From: Takakia lepidozioides
Lineage: Eukaryota > Streptophyta > Takakiopsida > Takakiales > Takakiaceae
Reading direction: 5' to 3'
Length of the DNA: 64,000 nucleotides
Assembly (NCBI GenBank): GCA_030704615.1
Contig: CM060733.1
Location: 38,504,001 to 38,568,000 of the forward strand
Shown here piece by piece: positions 36,790 through 48,689 of the stretch. The position numbers and the translations under genes were made by a program. The notes under the pieces were generated by a model. The model was given only the letters and a program-made list of their open reading frames with translations. It was not told the DNA's origin and made no database searches. Every line of letters starts with the position of its first letter. The first letter of the stretch is position 1.

Positions 36790-37178
36790 TTTTGGTTATG
36801 GAGAACTCATCAAGATTACACTGAAGTCATCCTTCTTGACACTGTAGTTACTAGTAACTATAGTGCTAGTTACTTAAGCATTGAGAGCAATGGGCTATGT
36901 TCTCTTTTAGTCCTCATGTGTTTGTACACTGTTGCAGGTGTATGAGGCCAGTACATACCTTGGTCCTAAGGTTTACTGCTGTAGTGACATTGTAATGAAG
37001 CTGAGTGTGTGGGTCACTAGATTAGCATGAGCAGACTGTGTCAGCCAGTGTTTCTTTTCTCATGGTCACTAATATTATTCTAGTCTTTATGATACTCTGC
37101 TTGTAAGGTGCTAGTAGATGTGTATCTTTCTTGAGCTTGCATGTGGAATGTATTGCTAACTACTTCTCACAAACAATA
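36790..37178 (+). mobile_element. Copia element, 5' LTR
   Basis: The sequence runs from TTTTGGTTATGG to CAAACAATA and matches the 3' LTR (46598-46909) over most of its length. It contains about 90 bp (from about 36985 to 37075) that the 3' LTR lacks, and lacks a short GACACAAGTCTTTGTG segment. The ends are not the usual TG...CA; they are fixed by the target duplication and the adjoining primer-binding site. Confidence 0.8.
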
Positions 37179-37187
37179 GGTTATGGG
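37179..37187 (+). promoter_or_regulatory. Copia primer-binding site, left half (split by insertion)
   Basis: GGTTATGGG follows the LTR directly. With CCCACG at 42567-42572 it makes GGTTATGGGCCCACG, complementary to the anticodon stem and loop of eukaryotic initiator tRNA-Met rather than to its 3' end. Priming from an internally cut initiator tRNA is known for Drosophila copia and some relatives. The gypsy element was inserted at ATGGG within this site. Confidence 0.75.
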
Positions 37188-37783
37188 TGTCAAGGACGAG
37201 AGCATGACTGAACACAAACAAGATATCAGACTAGAGGTACAAGACTAGACAAGAAGTCAAGGTCGGCATGGCCGAATGCATGATGGGTATACATGAATCA
37301 AGATGATCTTTATAACAATGGACAAGAGTACAAAATACTGGAACTTGATACTGGGATGGTGGAAACTGGACTAGAGTACTGGAAACTGGACTGGAGTACT
37401 GGGACTGGAAACAAAAGTAGCTTGAACTTGTGTTGGCGAGATTGAAGAGTGTCTAGTCTCGCCTCCTACATATACTGGCTACTAGGAGGTTCCATAAGAG
37501 GCTTCCCCAAAAAAAGTTTCTTGATGAAGAAGTTTCCTAAAACAAAAGAGGTATCTTGATGGAGAAGTTTCCTTAAACAAAAGAGGTATCTTGATGAAGA
37601 AGTTTCCTCCAAAGGAAGCTTCCTGAGCGGTTTCCCAAGTTCCTCTCGGTAATTTGGTAAACTCCCCGTAACTTGGTAACTTATGATAACTTATAATAGA
37701 TCATGGTAACTTTTGGTAATATGATAACTTGATAACTTCTGGTATTTACTCCTGGTAAGTTCCTCTGGGCTATATCCGTGACA
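37188..37783 (-). repeat. Gypsy chromovirus 3' LTR
   Basis: 596 bp, TGTCAAGGACGAG to CGTGACA on the + strand. It matches 42010-42561 along its length. The end contains many GTAACTT-type words, shared by both LTRs. Confidence 0.9.
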
Positions 37784-37937
37784 TCACCCCCTCCTCTAGC
37801 GCCGAGTTCATCGAGGAGCAGTAAAATCTTGGACTTGCTTAGAGTTGGAGAACCTCCCTCCTTAGTGTGTATCATGTACACTGAATGTGGAGTCTTCACC
37901 TTGAAGCTAACTTGGCTGACATCATCGTTATGACGTC

Positions 37938-38948
37938 TTATTGACGTGTAGCTCGGGGCTTAGCTGGATATCGTTTATGAAACTTTTGGACTTTGTCAGA
38001 TGCATTGGCAAGGTTGGATGAAGGTTCCCACATTCGTTCGTTAATATCGTAGCCTTTCCAATGTACGAAATACTTAAAACGTTTATACTTAATGCGAGAG
38101 TCTAGGATTTCGTCAACTTCATACTCGATTTCCTGATTGACTTCGATTGGTGGAGGTGGTACGGAGACTCTCCCTGGAATATTCGATGGATGATACAACT
38201 CCAATAATGAAACATGAAAGACTGGATGGATGCGCATACTTCGTGGGAGTTCAAGCCGAAAACTGACCGGATTTATTTGTCGAATAATTTTGAATGGTCT
38301 CAGGCGTTGATAGTCCAACTTCCTTGATGGTCGTGAGGTTTGTATGTCCCGTCGAAGAAGCCACACACGATCTCCGACCTTGAACTGGGGTTGGAGTTGG
38401 CGATGTTGATTTGCATACTCCTTGTATTATTTTTGAGCTTCTGCGAGGTGGAATGTAAGCTCCTTGTGAATCGTAGTAAGATGAGTAACAAAGTTTTTTG
38501 CAGCAGGGCTTCCAACAGTCTTCATGTGGAAAGGGTTTGCTCGAGGATGATGACCATAATTGGAGAAAAATGGAGTTTGCTTAGTCGAAGAATGTATAGT
38601 GTTGTTGTAGGCAAACTCAGTCAATGACAGAAGGTTCGTCCAATTATCTTGGTGATAATTTATCGTACAGCGAAGATACTGTTCCAAAATCTGGTTTACG
38701 CGTTCGGTTTGACCATCAGTCTGTGGATGATTAGCTGTAGAGAGATTGATCTTAGTATCCAATATGTGAAATAATCCCCTCCAGAAATTTGATATGAATT
38801 GTGGGTTGTCTCGAGGTCGATTTAGTTGACTTCGTAGTGTCGTAGCAAATTGGTCGCTCTTCAGTGCTTCCTGAATCTCCTTTATAATCTTTGCATCGTC
38901 ATAGGTGGACATTGATAGCATATTCAATTGGAGATTTGCTGGTTTCAA
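37938..38948 (-). pseudogene. Gypsy chromovirus integrase (internally deleted) and chromodomain
   Basis: Reading leftward, the frame from 38948 has the end of RNase H/linker (EIQEALKSDQFATTLRSQLN), then at once FISNFWRGLFH, HPQTDGQTERVNQ with the catalytic Glu region, and YNNTIHSSTKQTPF. The zinc-binding HHCC domain and the first catalytic Asp, which normally lie between these, are absent, about 150 residues. A second frame (38366-37938) gives the integrase tail and a chromodomain (EYEVDEILDSR, YFVHWKGYD, MWEPSSNL), which in this family guides insertion to marked chromatin. A frameshift near 38360 separates the two. Confidence 0.8.
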
Positions 38949-39089
38949 GATGATGGATTTCTGTTAGTCGAAAACTGTCTCCCCTTTTTTCGGCGCAAGA
39001 TACGATCGTCGAGAAAGAGCATCGGGTTTCCCTTGAAGATGTCTGGGGCGATAGGTAATAACAAAATCAAACCTTGCTAGTGACATACC

Positions 39090-40448
39090 TCATCTTGCTT
39101 GACGTCGATTCAAAACACGAGCACTCATAAAATATTCGAGGTTTTTGTAATCGGTGTAGACAGTGACATGATGTTTAGCTCTCTCCAATAGATGATGCCA
39201 CTCCTTAAAAGCATCAATGATCGCTAGAAGTTCTTTGTCATGGATTTCATAATTGATCTCTACAGCGGAAAATTTGCGAGAACGAAAACCAATAGGGTGA
39301 CGTCGGTCATCCGTATCGTATTGAGAGAGTATAGCGCCAAGTGCAAAGTCCGATGCATCTGCTTCCAAAAATAATGGTTTAGATGGGTCTGCATGTACCA
39401 GTATTGGAGCCGTTGTAAATGTCTGTTTCAGCCTTTCAAATGTCTGGTCAGCATTCTCGTCTCATACAAATTTGTCCTTCCCTGTGAGTCGTGTCAACGG
39501 TGCAGCAATTTTGGAGTAGCCCTTGATGAAGATTCTATAGAAATTTGCAAATCCCAGCAAAACATTGTACATCTCGGACCGAAATTGGTTTAATCCACTC
39601 GATGATGGTTTGTATTTTCTTCTGATCCATAAAGACGCATTTGTCGGAAATAATATAGCCCAGAAATTCGACCTCAGATTGATGGAAAAGACATTTTTCC
39701 AACTTGGCATATAGTCATTTTTCTCTTAATTTATTAAGGACAAGGCGTACATGGCGGCCATATTCTTCTTCATTCTGTGAAAATATCAAAATGTCGTCCA
39801 AATAGATGACTACAAAGTCATCTAAAAATTCTCGAAAGATGTCATTCATCATAGGTTGAAAAATTGCTGGAGTATTTGTAAGACCAAAAGGCATAACATT
39901 TCAAAATGTCCATACCTTGTTCGAAAATTTGTTTTCCATTCGTCTCATTCTTTTATCCGTACAAGGTTATAAGCTCCTCTCAAATCAATTTTGGTGAAAA
40001 TCTTCGTTCGTCCCAGTTGGTCGAGAAGCCCAGAAATCAGCGGCAACTGATAACGATTCTTAATTGTGACTTTGTTGAGACCGCGATAGTCCACACACAT
40101 GCGTAATGATCCATTCTTCTTTTTCACAAACAAAATAGGCGCCCCGGCAGGTGATTTTGAATGTCGGATGAAATTCTTCGACAAATTTTCATCAATGTAC
40201 TCACGTAATGCGGCCAACTTCGTCTGGGATAAGTTATAGATTGGGCCGAATGGTAGTTGGGCTCCTTCTTGTAACTCAATTACACAGTCATAAGGTCGAT
40301 GTTTTGGCAATATGTCTGCATTTTTCTTCTCGAAGACATCCTTGAAATCTTGATATTGAGTGGGTAATGTCGGAGTACCTTTGTCTGTTGTGGTCTTGAT
40401 CGGAGTCGCATAAAGTGCAAATGCCGCATCTTTTTTGGTAGCTCTCAT
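39090..40448 (-). pseudogene. Gypsy chromovirus reverse transcriptase and RNase H
   Basis: Leftward from 40448: [36 protein letters not shown] (catalytic Asp), then [10 protein letters not shown] at about 39800 (catalytic Asp pair), and RNase H from 39368 with MEADASDFALGAILSQ and FSAVEINYEIHDKELLAI. Frames change near 39945 and 39710 and stops occur, so the polyprotein is broken. Confidence 0.85.
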
Positions 40449-40526
40449 GAAAGCTCTAGCTCCAAGGAATAGGGGTTGAATACCTTTGATATTTCTACAT
40501 TTTTATCTTGTAGAAATTTTTCGTGA

Positions 40527-41917
40527 TCACCAGTCGATGTCAGGATTGTGAAGTACGAACCAGGGAAGTCCAAGGATCACAGGATTCGTTAGAGACTGGA
40601 TGATGTTGAAAACAATATATGATGTTTGATCTTCAAGCTTCACTTCAAGTGGTCGAGTTTCATGGTCAACATTTCTCGATGCTAATGGTCGTCCATCGAT
40701 GACTTCAACGAGGGCCGAGAGTTTCTTCTTTACGAGCGTCGAATTGTATTGCTTCGCAAAGTTTTTGTCAATAAAACATGCTGAAGCCCCTGAGTCCAAA
40801 CGTGCTTCTACAGAGATATCTCGATTTTGCACTCTGATTTTTACCGGAAGTGTAAAGCAAGGTGCAGGGTCTGGAGGTAGAAAGAGACCTTTTTTTTTTT
40901 GTGAGGAATTTGCGGTGTCCAGCCGCATGGTCCCTACTGTGACTAGACATTTTTGTTTTCCGACCTCTTCGTATCGAACACTTGAGTTGCGCCCCGAGCT
41001 TTGAATCTTCTCTTGTTGAGGCAGTTTAATGCTATGTGATCTTCTTTTCCGCAATAGAGGCATAATCCATTCGAGCGCCGTCTTTGTTTTTCTTGTGGCG
41101 TCAATGGCTTGAATCGGACAGCATCAATCTGCATAGGATCACTACCGGATATCTGATAGATCGTTGTGTTTGGTGCCGTAGTAGCAGCGGCATGATGTGT
41201 CGTCGACCATCCAGATCGTTTCTCTTGACGTCTTTCAAACAAACGGTTATCGCATGCAATGACGTGGGTGATGCATTCGCTCAGTGTGCTCACGTTTGGC
41301 ATTGTCAGCAACAAATCTTTTACATCATCTTTTAGACCACATCGAAACTGACTAATGAGACTCTTCTCATTCCAGTCGAGGTCGCACGCAAGAAAATTCG
41401 ACAGCATAAACGGAAGCAGGACATGTTCCTTGTCGAAGATTTCGCATCTTTGTCTCTGCAACTCTCTCCCTATCATTTTCTTCAAACGTTGCAGTGAACT
41501 CGGACATGAATGCTTCAAAATTGTATAGTAAATACGAATTTTTTTTTCTAATAACGGTGCAAACCAAGATAGGGCAGTGCCTGATAAAAAAGTGCCCACG
41601 AATCCTACTTGAATACCTTCATCGGGGTAGCGTTGTGGATGTAGTCATAGGAACAGTCGTATTTATTGAACAAAACCGCGAAATCTTGATCTCGTCCTAT
41701 CAAATTTCTCGGGCATGCTGATCTTTGGTTCTCTCGTAATATGTTGAAGAGGAACCGTTGCAGTATGAGCTGTTGCAGTAGAGACTCGTATGGTTGAAGA
41801 TCCATTGTTCGACTCCTTTAACTCTGAAATTTGTTGTTGCAAATTGTGGATAGCATTGCCAAGATCTTGAGACTGATCAGCTTGTAATTGGGCGGTAGAG
41901 ATACAAAGTTCTTGCAT
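40527..41917 (-). pseudogene. Gypsy chromovirus gag and protease
   Basis: Leftward from about 41917 comes a gag region with a coiled Gln-rich start, the capsid-like FLSGTALSWFAPLLE and the knuckle CLYCGKEDHIALNC (CX2CX4HX4C) at about 41050. The protease frame 41063-40527 contains ARLDSGASACFID with the active-site DSG. Frameshifts occur near 41660 and 41590 and near the gag-protease join. Confidence 0.8.
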
Positions 41918-42009
41918 CTAGAGCTGAAGACTCTGCAATGTAGCGACCATTTTCGCAAATGTGTCTTTCATCTTAACTAACTAAGGAACAAACTTTAGTC
42001 TCGCCAAAT

Positions 42010-42561
42010 TATCAAGGACGAGAGCATGACTGATCACAAACAAGATATCAGACTAGAGGTACAGGACTAGACAAGAAGTCAAGGTCGGCGTGGCCGAATG
42101 GGTATACATGAATCAAGATGATCTTTATAACAATGGACAAGAGTATAAGATACTGGAACTTGACTTGGATACTGGGATGTTGGAAACTGGACTGGAGTAC
42201 TACAGACTGGAAGCTGGACTGGAGTACTGGGACTAGGAACAAGAGTAGCTTGAACTTGTGTTGGTGAGACTGAAGAGTGTCCGGTCTCGCCTCCTATATA
42301 TACTGGTTACTAGGAGGTTCCCTAAGAGGCTTCCCCAAAGGAGGTTTCTTGATGGAGAAGTTTCCTCAAAAGGAAGCTTCCTGAGCAGTTTCCCAAGTTA
42401 CTCTTGGTAATTTGGTAAACTCCCAGTAACTTGGTAACTAATAGTAACTTATGGTAAATCATGGTAGATCATGATAGATCACGGTAACTTTCGATAACAT
42501 GGTAACTTAGTAACTTATGGTATTTACTCCTAGTAAGTTCCTCTGGGCTATGTCCGTGACA
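42010..42561 (-). repeat. Gypsy chromovirus 5' LTR
   Basis: 552 bp, matching 37188-37783. It ends with CGTGACA beside the ATGGG duplication at 42562-42566. Confidence 0.9.
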
Positions 42562-42566
42562 ATGGG

Positions 42567-44539
42567 CCCACGTTTCGTATCCCTGTGCGTTTAGCTATCT
42601 TTAGACGTCATCTTAAAGCTTAGTCTCAGTTCTTTTGTGTTGTTTCTAGTTGGGAAAAGAGAGATCCGATGGATCAGGGGAAGGAGCTTAGTAACATTGA
42701 GCGTTTCAATGGTGAGGATTTTGCCATGTGGATATACCAAATGAGAGCCATTTTTCGTGGCAAAGAGTTGTGGGGTATAGGGGACGGGACGGTAGTTCGA
42801 GAGCCAATTGGGGATAACGTAGTACCAGCCACTCCTGATGAGATAGCTGCATGGGACAAGAAAGATAGTCAACCGCTTGGAATACTTTGTCAAGCCGTTG
42901 ACAGAAGACTGCTAAAGAACTTGATGAGTTGTGATACTTCCTTTGCCTTTTGGAAGAAGCTCACGTTGATACATGAGAGGAGAGCTACTGAAAACATCCA
43001 TCAGCTATAGGAGAGTTTTTTCAAATGCAAAATCGAGGAGGGGGAGGACATAGCTGATTTTCTTGGACGAATCGAGATGGTAATCAAGTAGCTCAGAGGC
43101 ATGAACAACAACAGCTTCGATGATTCAGCTGTGATTGCCAAGGTCTTGTACAACCTGCCACCCCATCTGAAACACTTCAGATCAGCTTGGGACAGCGTCC
43201 CTGAAGGTCCAACGAAGGATCTTGACCTTTTGACGCTTCGACTTCTGACCGAGGAGAGCAGATCAAAACCGACGTCTGAAGAAGAGGCAGTGAAGGCTTT
43301 CGTGGGAAGACAACTGGATCAACGTCGAGCGGTATAGCCAACCGCCCATATTCGACCTAGGAGCATAGAGAAGCAAGAAAGGCAGAGATTGAAAAGTTGA
43401 AGGAGACTACTGTTTGCTACAACTATGGTGAACCAGGACATTGGGCAAAAGAATGTCATAATGAGAAGAAAGGCAAGAAAGAAAAGCCAGAGACTGGTGG
43501 ATCTTTCAAAGCATGGATGGCCAATCTCAAGCTGGCCGAGGAGGAGCATCGAGATGCATGGATCTCAGACACTGGATGCACCCAACACATGACTGAGCAC
43601 GGTGAGTGGTTCAAGAATTATCGTGACACATCGAAGGATCAAGAGATGGTTCATGGAGTGGGCAACTCCGAGTTTCTAATAGCCGGAGTTGGAGACATTG
43701 ATGTCCTCATCAAGATTGGTAAAACATGGCACATGTCAGAGCTGAAAAATGTCCGACACGTTCTCTGCCTTTGGAGAAGTCTCTTCTCGATTAGAAGAGC
43801 GATCAAAGCAGGTTGCACCACCATGCACACCTTGACTGCATGTTATCTGATTCATGATGGAGCGATTGTCATGCAAGGACTGCAGTTGATGATATGTGGC
43901 ATTTGCACAAAAGCCATCGCAGACACCAAGAAGGAGGTTATTCGATCGTCTGTGGGGTCATTTGTCGGAGAAACAAAAGGTGAAGCAACCAAGAGTCTTG
44001 AGGTATGGCATCGAAGATTTTGTCATATCAACTGTCAGTCGATACAACGCATGGCAGCGGAAGATGTGGTAGATGGCTTGATACTAACAAGTAAGAAAGA
44101 GTCAAAGTTCTGTGAAGGATGTGTCTTCGGGAAGGCCAAGCGAAGTTCTTTCCCGAAGAAGGAGATACGAGCGAGAGCATCCCGGATAGGAGGTATAGTG
44201 CACACCGACCTCTGTGGCCCTTTCAGCACCAAGTCAGTGGGAGGGGCCAGCTATTTCATAATCTTCAAAGACGATCACTCATCCTACAGGGTCCTATACA
44301 GCATTTCGAAGAAGTCAGAGGCATTGACATGCTTCAAGAACTATGTCGCACTGATGAAGAGAGAGGCTGGACACAGTGTTGGGACGCTCAGATCAGACAG
44401 AGGCGGTGAATTCATTGGAAAAGAGTTCCAAGCCTATCTTGCAGACATTGGTGTGAAGCAAGAACTCACAACAGCATATACACCGGAACAGAACGGGGCT
44501 GCAGAAAGAGAGAACAAAACCATCGTTGAACTAGTTTGA
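42567..44539 (+). pseudogene. Copia element gag, protease and integrase
   Basis: The ATG at 42669 opens gag (IERFNGEDFAMWIYQMRAIF). Stops are at 43008-43010 and 43089-43091. The zinc knuckle at 43414 reads CYNYGEPGHWAKEC: the second Cys of the usual CX2C is Tyr. Protease has WISDTGCTQHMTE (DTG). The pre-integrase zinc motif (WHRRFCH, CEGCVFGK) and the integrase core (HTDLCGPF, LRSDRGGEF, EQNGAAERE, forming D-D-35-E) are present. A TGA at 44537-44539 interrupts the integrase tail, where Arg (CGA) is usual. Confidence 0.85.
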
Positions 44540-44542
44540 AGC

Positions 44543-46556
44543 ATGATATATGACAGTGGAGTGCACCCAAGATTTTGGGGAGAAGCAGCCCAAACAGCGG
44601 TGTATACACTCAACCACACTGAAACACGCACTTTGAAGGAAACAACACCATTTGAAATATGGACCAAGCAAAAGCCATCCGTAAGCCATATGAGAGTTTT
44701 TGGCTGTGATGCATATGTTCACATTCCGAGAGAACTTCGAAAGAAGTTAGATGCCAAAAGTGTGAAGGGAGTCTTTATGGGCTACAGTCCAACCAGTAAG
44801 GCATATCGTGTGTGGCTGAACGATAAGCAAAGGATTCATGAAAGTCGCGATGTTGTATTCAACGAAGACAATATGTCTGGAGTGTCTCCAGATAGAGATG
44901 CCTGGGCAGCCAGCCATCAAAACCAGGTCGAAACCAGACCTCTATGGTGACTGGTTCCACCCTGGAAAGACAAGAGCATGTATTGATGAATACAAGAACA
45001 GCACACAAGAAGAGCCCGAGAGTTTCTATGAAGCTATGAACTCGGAAGATAGAGAAAATTGGCTGGAGGCGATGCATGATGAGTATTGTTCCCTTGTGGA
45101 GAAAGAGACTTGGGTACTCACCTACCCCCTGGAAGAAAGAAGATCACCTGCAAGTGGGTTTATAAATTAAAATACAATGCAGAAGGGGAGGTCGACAGAT
45201 TCAAGGCCACGCTTTGTGCACGAGGCTACTCCCAGAAAGCTGGAGTGGATTACATCGAGACATTCTTGCCAGTAGCGAAGTTTGATTCAATTAGAGCTGT
45301 TCTATCCATTGCAGCCATGAAGGATCTGAATATCACACAGTTTCAAGACATTCAAACAACGTTCTTATATGGAAACATCGAGGAAGAAATCTACATGGAG
45401 CAGCCATTAGATTTTGAGAATGCAGAAAATCCTAAGGCCGTATCCAAACTCATAAAAGCTCTTTACGGGCTAAAGCAGTCAAGCCGTATGTGGAACAAGC
45501 GGTTCGATGAGTTCTTGAAGACCTACGGTTTTGTAGCCAGCCTTGCTGACCCATGTGTCTATTACCGTGACATTGACCCGATCATCATCCTCACGATTTT
45601 TGTAGATGACGGTCTCATATGCACAGAAGATTCCAAAGCTGCCGATGACATCCTCGAATATATGACTGGAGCTTTCAAAATCACCAGAGGAGATGCCGAA
45701 GTCTATGTGGGGTTACACATCATTAAGAGACCGCCCCAAGAAGATTCTGAAGGTTGATCAGAGCAAATATATCATGAAGAAGCTGCACAAGTATGGATAT
45801 GACGAGAGTCATGCCATGACTATACCTACAGACCCAAACAGCCGCCTCGACGAGATTAGCCGCAGAGACGAAGAAGTACAGGTAAAGTTCCCATTCAAGG
45901 AGATCATTGGAAGCCTACAGTTCACCTCCATCGGCACTAGACCAGACAGCTCATACGCTATATGCAGTTCTGCCAAATATAGCTCTGACCCGAAGAAAGC
46001 ACATTGCCAAGCCGTCTCCAGAATCATGAGATACTTCAAAGGAGTACCGAATCTTGCCCTGACATATGGCGAGAGTGCTCAAGACAACAATCTGATACGC
46101 TACAGTGATGTAGACTATGCCGGGGACTTAGATGACCGTAAGTCCATGACTGACATCATACTGGTCCTCTATGGAGGACCAATAGCTTGGATGAGCCGCC
46201 AACAAGCCTGCACGGTGACCAGTACAACATAAGCGGAGTATATTGCTGCAAGCACAGCCACCAAAGAAGTGATATGGATGCGCAGTTTGCTCCGATCCAT
46301 TGGTTGTGCAGGGTGGACCTACCCATTGCATTGTGACAACCAGTCTGCCATTTGTTTGGTACACAATCCTGAGTACCACCGCCGAACAAAGCACATTGAC
46401 ATCTCGTACCATCTGATTCAAGAGCACCAGCTGATTGGAACTATCAACATGATTTATGTGAACACAGAAAACCAGCGAGCTGATATCCTCACGAAAGCAC
46501 TCACGACCGAGAAGTTTCAGCGAATGAGAGGCCTGATTGGTCTCACAAGTGTGTGA
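44543..46556 (+). pseudogene. Copia element integrase tail, reverse transcriptase and RNase H
   Basis: The integrase tail (HPRFWGEAAQTAVY, FGCDAYVHIP) runs to about 44940. Reverse transcriptase follows with FQDIQTTFLYGN, ALYGLKQSSRMWNKRF and FVDDGLIC (catalytic Asp pair). RNase H has SDVDYAGD, a TAA at 46230-46232, AEYIAAS, DNQSAICL and RTKHIDI; the product ends at 46554-46556. Frame changes occur near 44940, 45140 and 45720. The element is transcribed rightward and cannot make an intact polyprotein. Confidence 0.85.
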
Positions 46557-46579
46557 TTTCTTCGTTTTTTATTTCACAT

Positions 46580-46597
46580 AAGGATTGACTCAGGGAG
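46580..46597 (+). promoter_or_regulatory. Copia polypurine tract region
   Basis: AAGGATTGACTCAGGGAG lies directly before the 3' LTR, the place of the plus-strand primer. It is only moderately purine-rich. Confidence 0.5.
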
Positions 46598-46914
46598 TTT
46601 TGGTTGTAGAGAACTCATCAAGATTACACTGGAGTCATCCTTCTTGACTAGTAACTACAGTGCTAGTTACTTAAGCATTGAGAGAAATGGGCTTTGTTCT
46701 CTTTTAGTCCTCATGTGTTTGTACGCTGTTGCAGGCGTGTGAGGCCGGTACATACCTTGGTCCTAAGGTTTACTGCTGTAAACCTTAGATTCTAGTCTTT
46801 ATGATACTCTGCTTGTAAGGTGCTGACACAAGTCTTTGTGTCTAGTAGATGTGTATCTTTCTTGAGCTTGCATGTGGAAAGTGTTGCTAATTACTTCTCA
46901 CAAACAATACCGGA
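46598..46914 (+). mobile_element. Copia element 3' LTR with right target duplication
   Basis: The 3' LTR is 46598-46909 (312 bp) and is followed by CCGGA (46910-46914), the duplicate of 36785-36789. It differs from the 5' LTR by an absent block of about 90 bp and scattered substitutions. Confidence 0.85.
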
Positions 46915-47019
46915 GAAGGCCATGGACTATGGGGCGGGGTCGCCATTCAGCAGGTGGTCGAGTGTGTGGTGTGAAAAGATGGGCCTACACAAAAGCCCTA
47001 GTTACTGACCTCCTTAACA

Positions 47020-47285
47020 CACCACATTCATACCTGACACCTGCTGCCCCGCAGCGGAAGAGAAAAGTAAACAGATGCGGTTCTTTTATATTACCAAAGT
47101 TGTTGTCGTACCACATTCATACCCGATATAATCTGCTACCCTGCAGCGGGAGAGAAAAGGAAACATGCACGGCAATCTTATATTTCCAAAGTTGTCATCA
47201 TACCACGTTTATGCCCGATACCGGCTACCTTGCAGCGGAAGAGAAAAGGAAACAGGCGCGAGTCGCCTTAAATAGACGAGCGAGA
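47020..47285. repeat. Three tandem copies of a unit of about 80 bp
   Basis: The unit contains CCGATA(T/C), CTGC(T/C)ACC(C/T)TGCAGCGG(A/G)AGAGAAAAG and a TTATATT(A/T)CCAAAGTTGT-like end. Copies start near 47022, 47105 and 47190 and differ from each other by roughly a tenth of positions. No function is proposed. Confidence 0.8.
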
Positions 47286-48689
47286 TAATTGCATATGCCA
47301 GGGGTATGTCTTTGTTGCAGTGGAAGCACCAAGGTGGGTGATATGCCCATGGGGTGTCTTCAGATACTAGCACTCAGTACTTCTCCATGCAATATGAGGC
47401 CACTGGATACATTCAGCCTCTATCATCCTACCTTTCTTCTTTTTTCCCTCTCTCTCTATTTCCTTTTATCCTTCCCTCATCTGCCTTGTCTTCCAAGTAT
47501 ATCCAGCAGGATCTTGAACCAGCACCCTAACGTCACCACATTGGCCAAGTCAGTCCTCTTCATAATCACCCAGAACTCCCCATCTCTCAACTTTGTATCT
47601 ATCTTCCAAGGAAAGTCTGGTGGTGTCGCAAAAGCTGCTATCCGGTGCCACCACTTCGCATATATCCTAGGAGCTTTGTCACGCTTATAATTCCTCGCCG
47701 CCCTTACCTGATGTTCACTGCTCCTGCCCTAGCTCGGCTGATTCCCACCAGACTTCATGCTGACACAAAAACAGGATGCAACCTCTCAGGCTATAAATGC
47801 TAACCGCCGAATATAAAAAAAACGCCGCAACACTTCTCCAAAACCCTTATACACACACCTCGTGCTTGAAGCCCTGATGATCACTTATACCCCTGCGTCT
47901 ATGCTAGACACATTAGACTGCTAGCCCGAACGTCGCATGGAGAGGTGGAGTCCATCCACGTGATTTTTCATCCAGCAAAGTTACATAAGATGATAACCCG
48001 CGATTTTATCCGTAGCGGTCAACCAACAGATTTCATCAAAGGACTTAGCCAAAAATGCACCTTTAAGTACTAGGAAAAGAAGAATTCAAAAATGAAAAAC
48101 AGGGCACAAGAATTGCACCACATATGTGGTGTGGCTCTCGTTTTAAGTGACAGCGTCCCTGCTGTCTTTGTGTTGAGCAAACATTTGCGTTCTGCCTTTC
48201 CCCTGCTGCTTGTGATCCTTATATCCAATAAATGAGTATGGTCCCTCCCAAGGGCTGATCATGGCACCTCTCTTCCCAGGTCTATCATCATGACTAAACT
48301 TTGTAACATCCAGGATCTATACAGACTATAATTGAAGTCCTTGTCAACTTTTTCCCAAAACACTCGATGCCTTCTAGGTTTTCATTGCAGGTTTATATAT
48401 CCTTCATAATATGATTATTTTAAATGTTTGACTTGAGAGCCTCAAGTCAAAACTTCCTAAAGTCAACCTTCTTAGGTTTGACATATTCTCCACAATATGA
48501 TTTTCTCAAACATTTGACCTACTCTCCATAATATGAATATCTTATAGGTTTGACTTACAAGCCTAAAGTCAAACTTCCTTAAGTCAAACTTCTTAGGAAC
48601 CTTCCTAATTATTTTGGAAACTTCTAGGGAACTTTCTTCCTCCATCTAGATCCTTCTAGATTCTACTCTGTTACAATCCTCCCCTCTTT
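47286..48689. other. Gene-poor stretch
   Basis: No gene was recognised. At about 48410-48600 the words TTTGACTT, GCCTCAAGTCAAA, CTTCTTAGG and CATAATATGA recur several times, a degenerate short repeat that leads into the chromovirus fragment. Confidence 0.5.

Larger units (their letters stand above)
37188..42561 (-). mobile_element. Complete gypsy chromovirus nested in the copia element
   Basis: The boundaries are given by LTRs at 37188-37783 and 42010-42561 and by the 5-bp duplication ATGGG at 37183-37187 and 42562-42566. LTR ends are TGTCA...TGACA, with the first dinucleotide of the right copy (as read on +) changed to TA. Transcription is leftward. Order: gag with a CCHC knuckle, protease, reverse transcriptase, RNase H, a shortened integrase and a chromodomain. 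LTRs differ by several substitutions and indels, so the insertion is not very recent. Confidence 0.92.
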
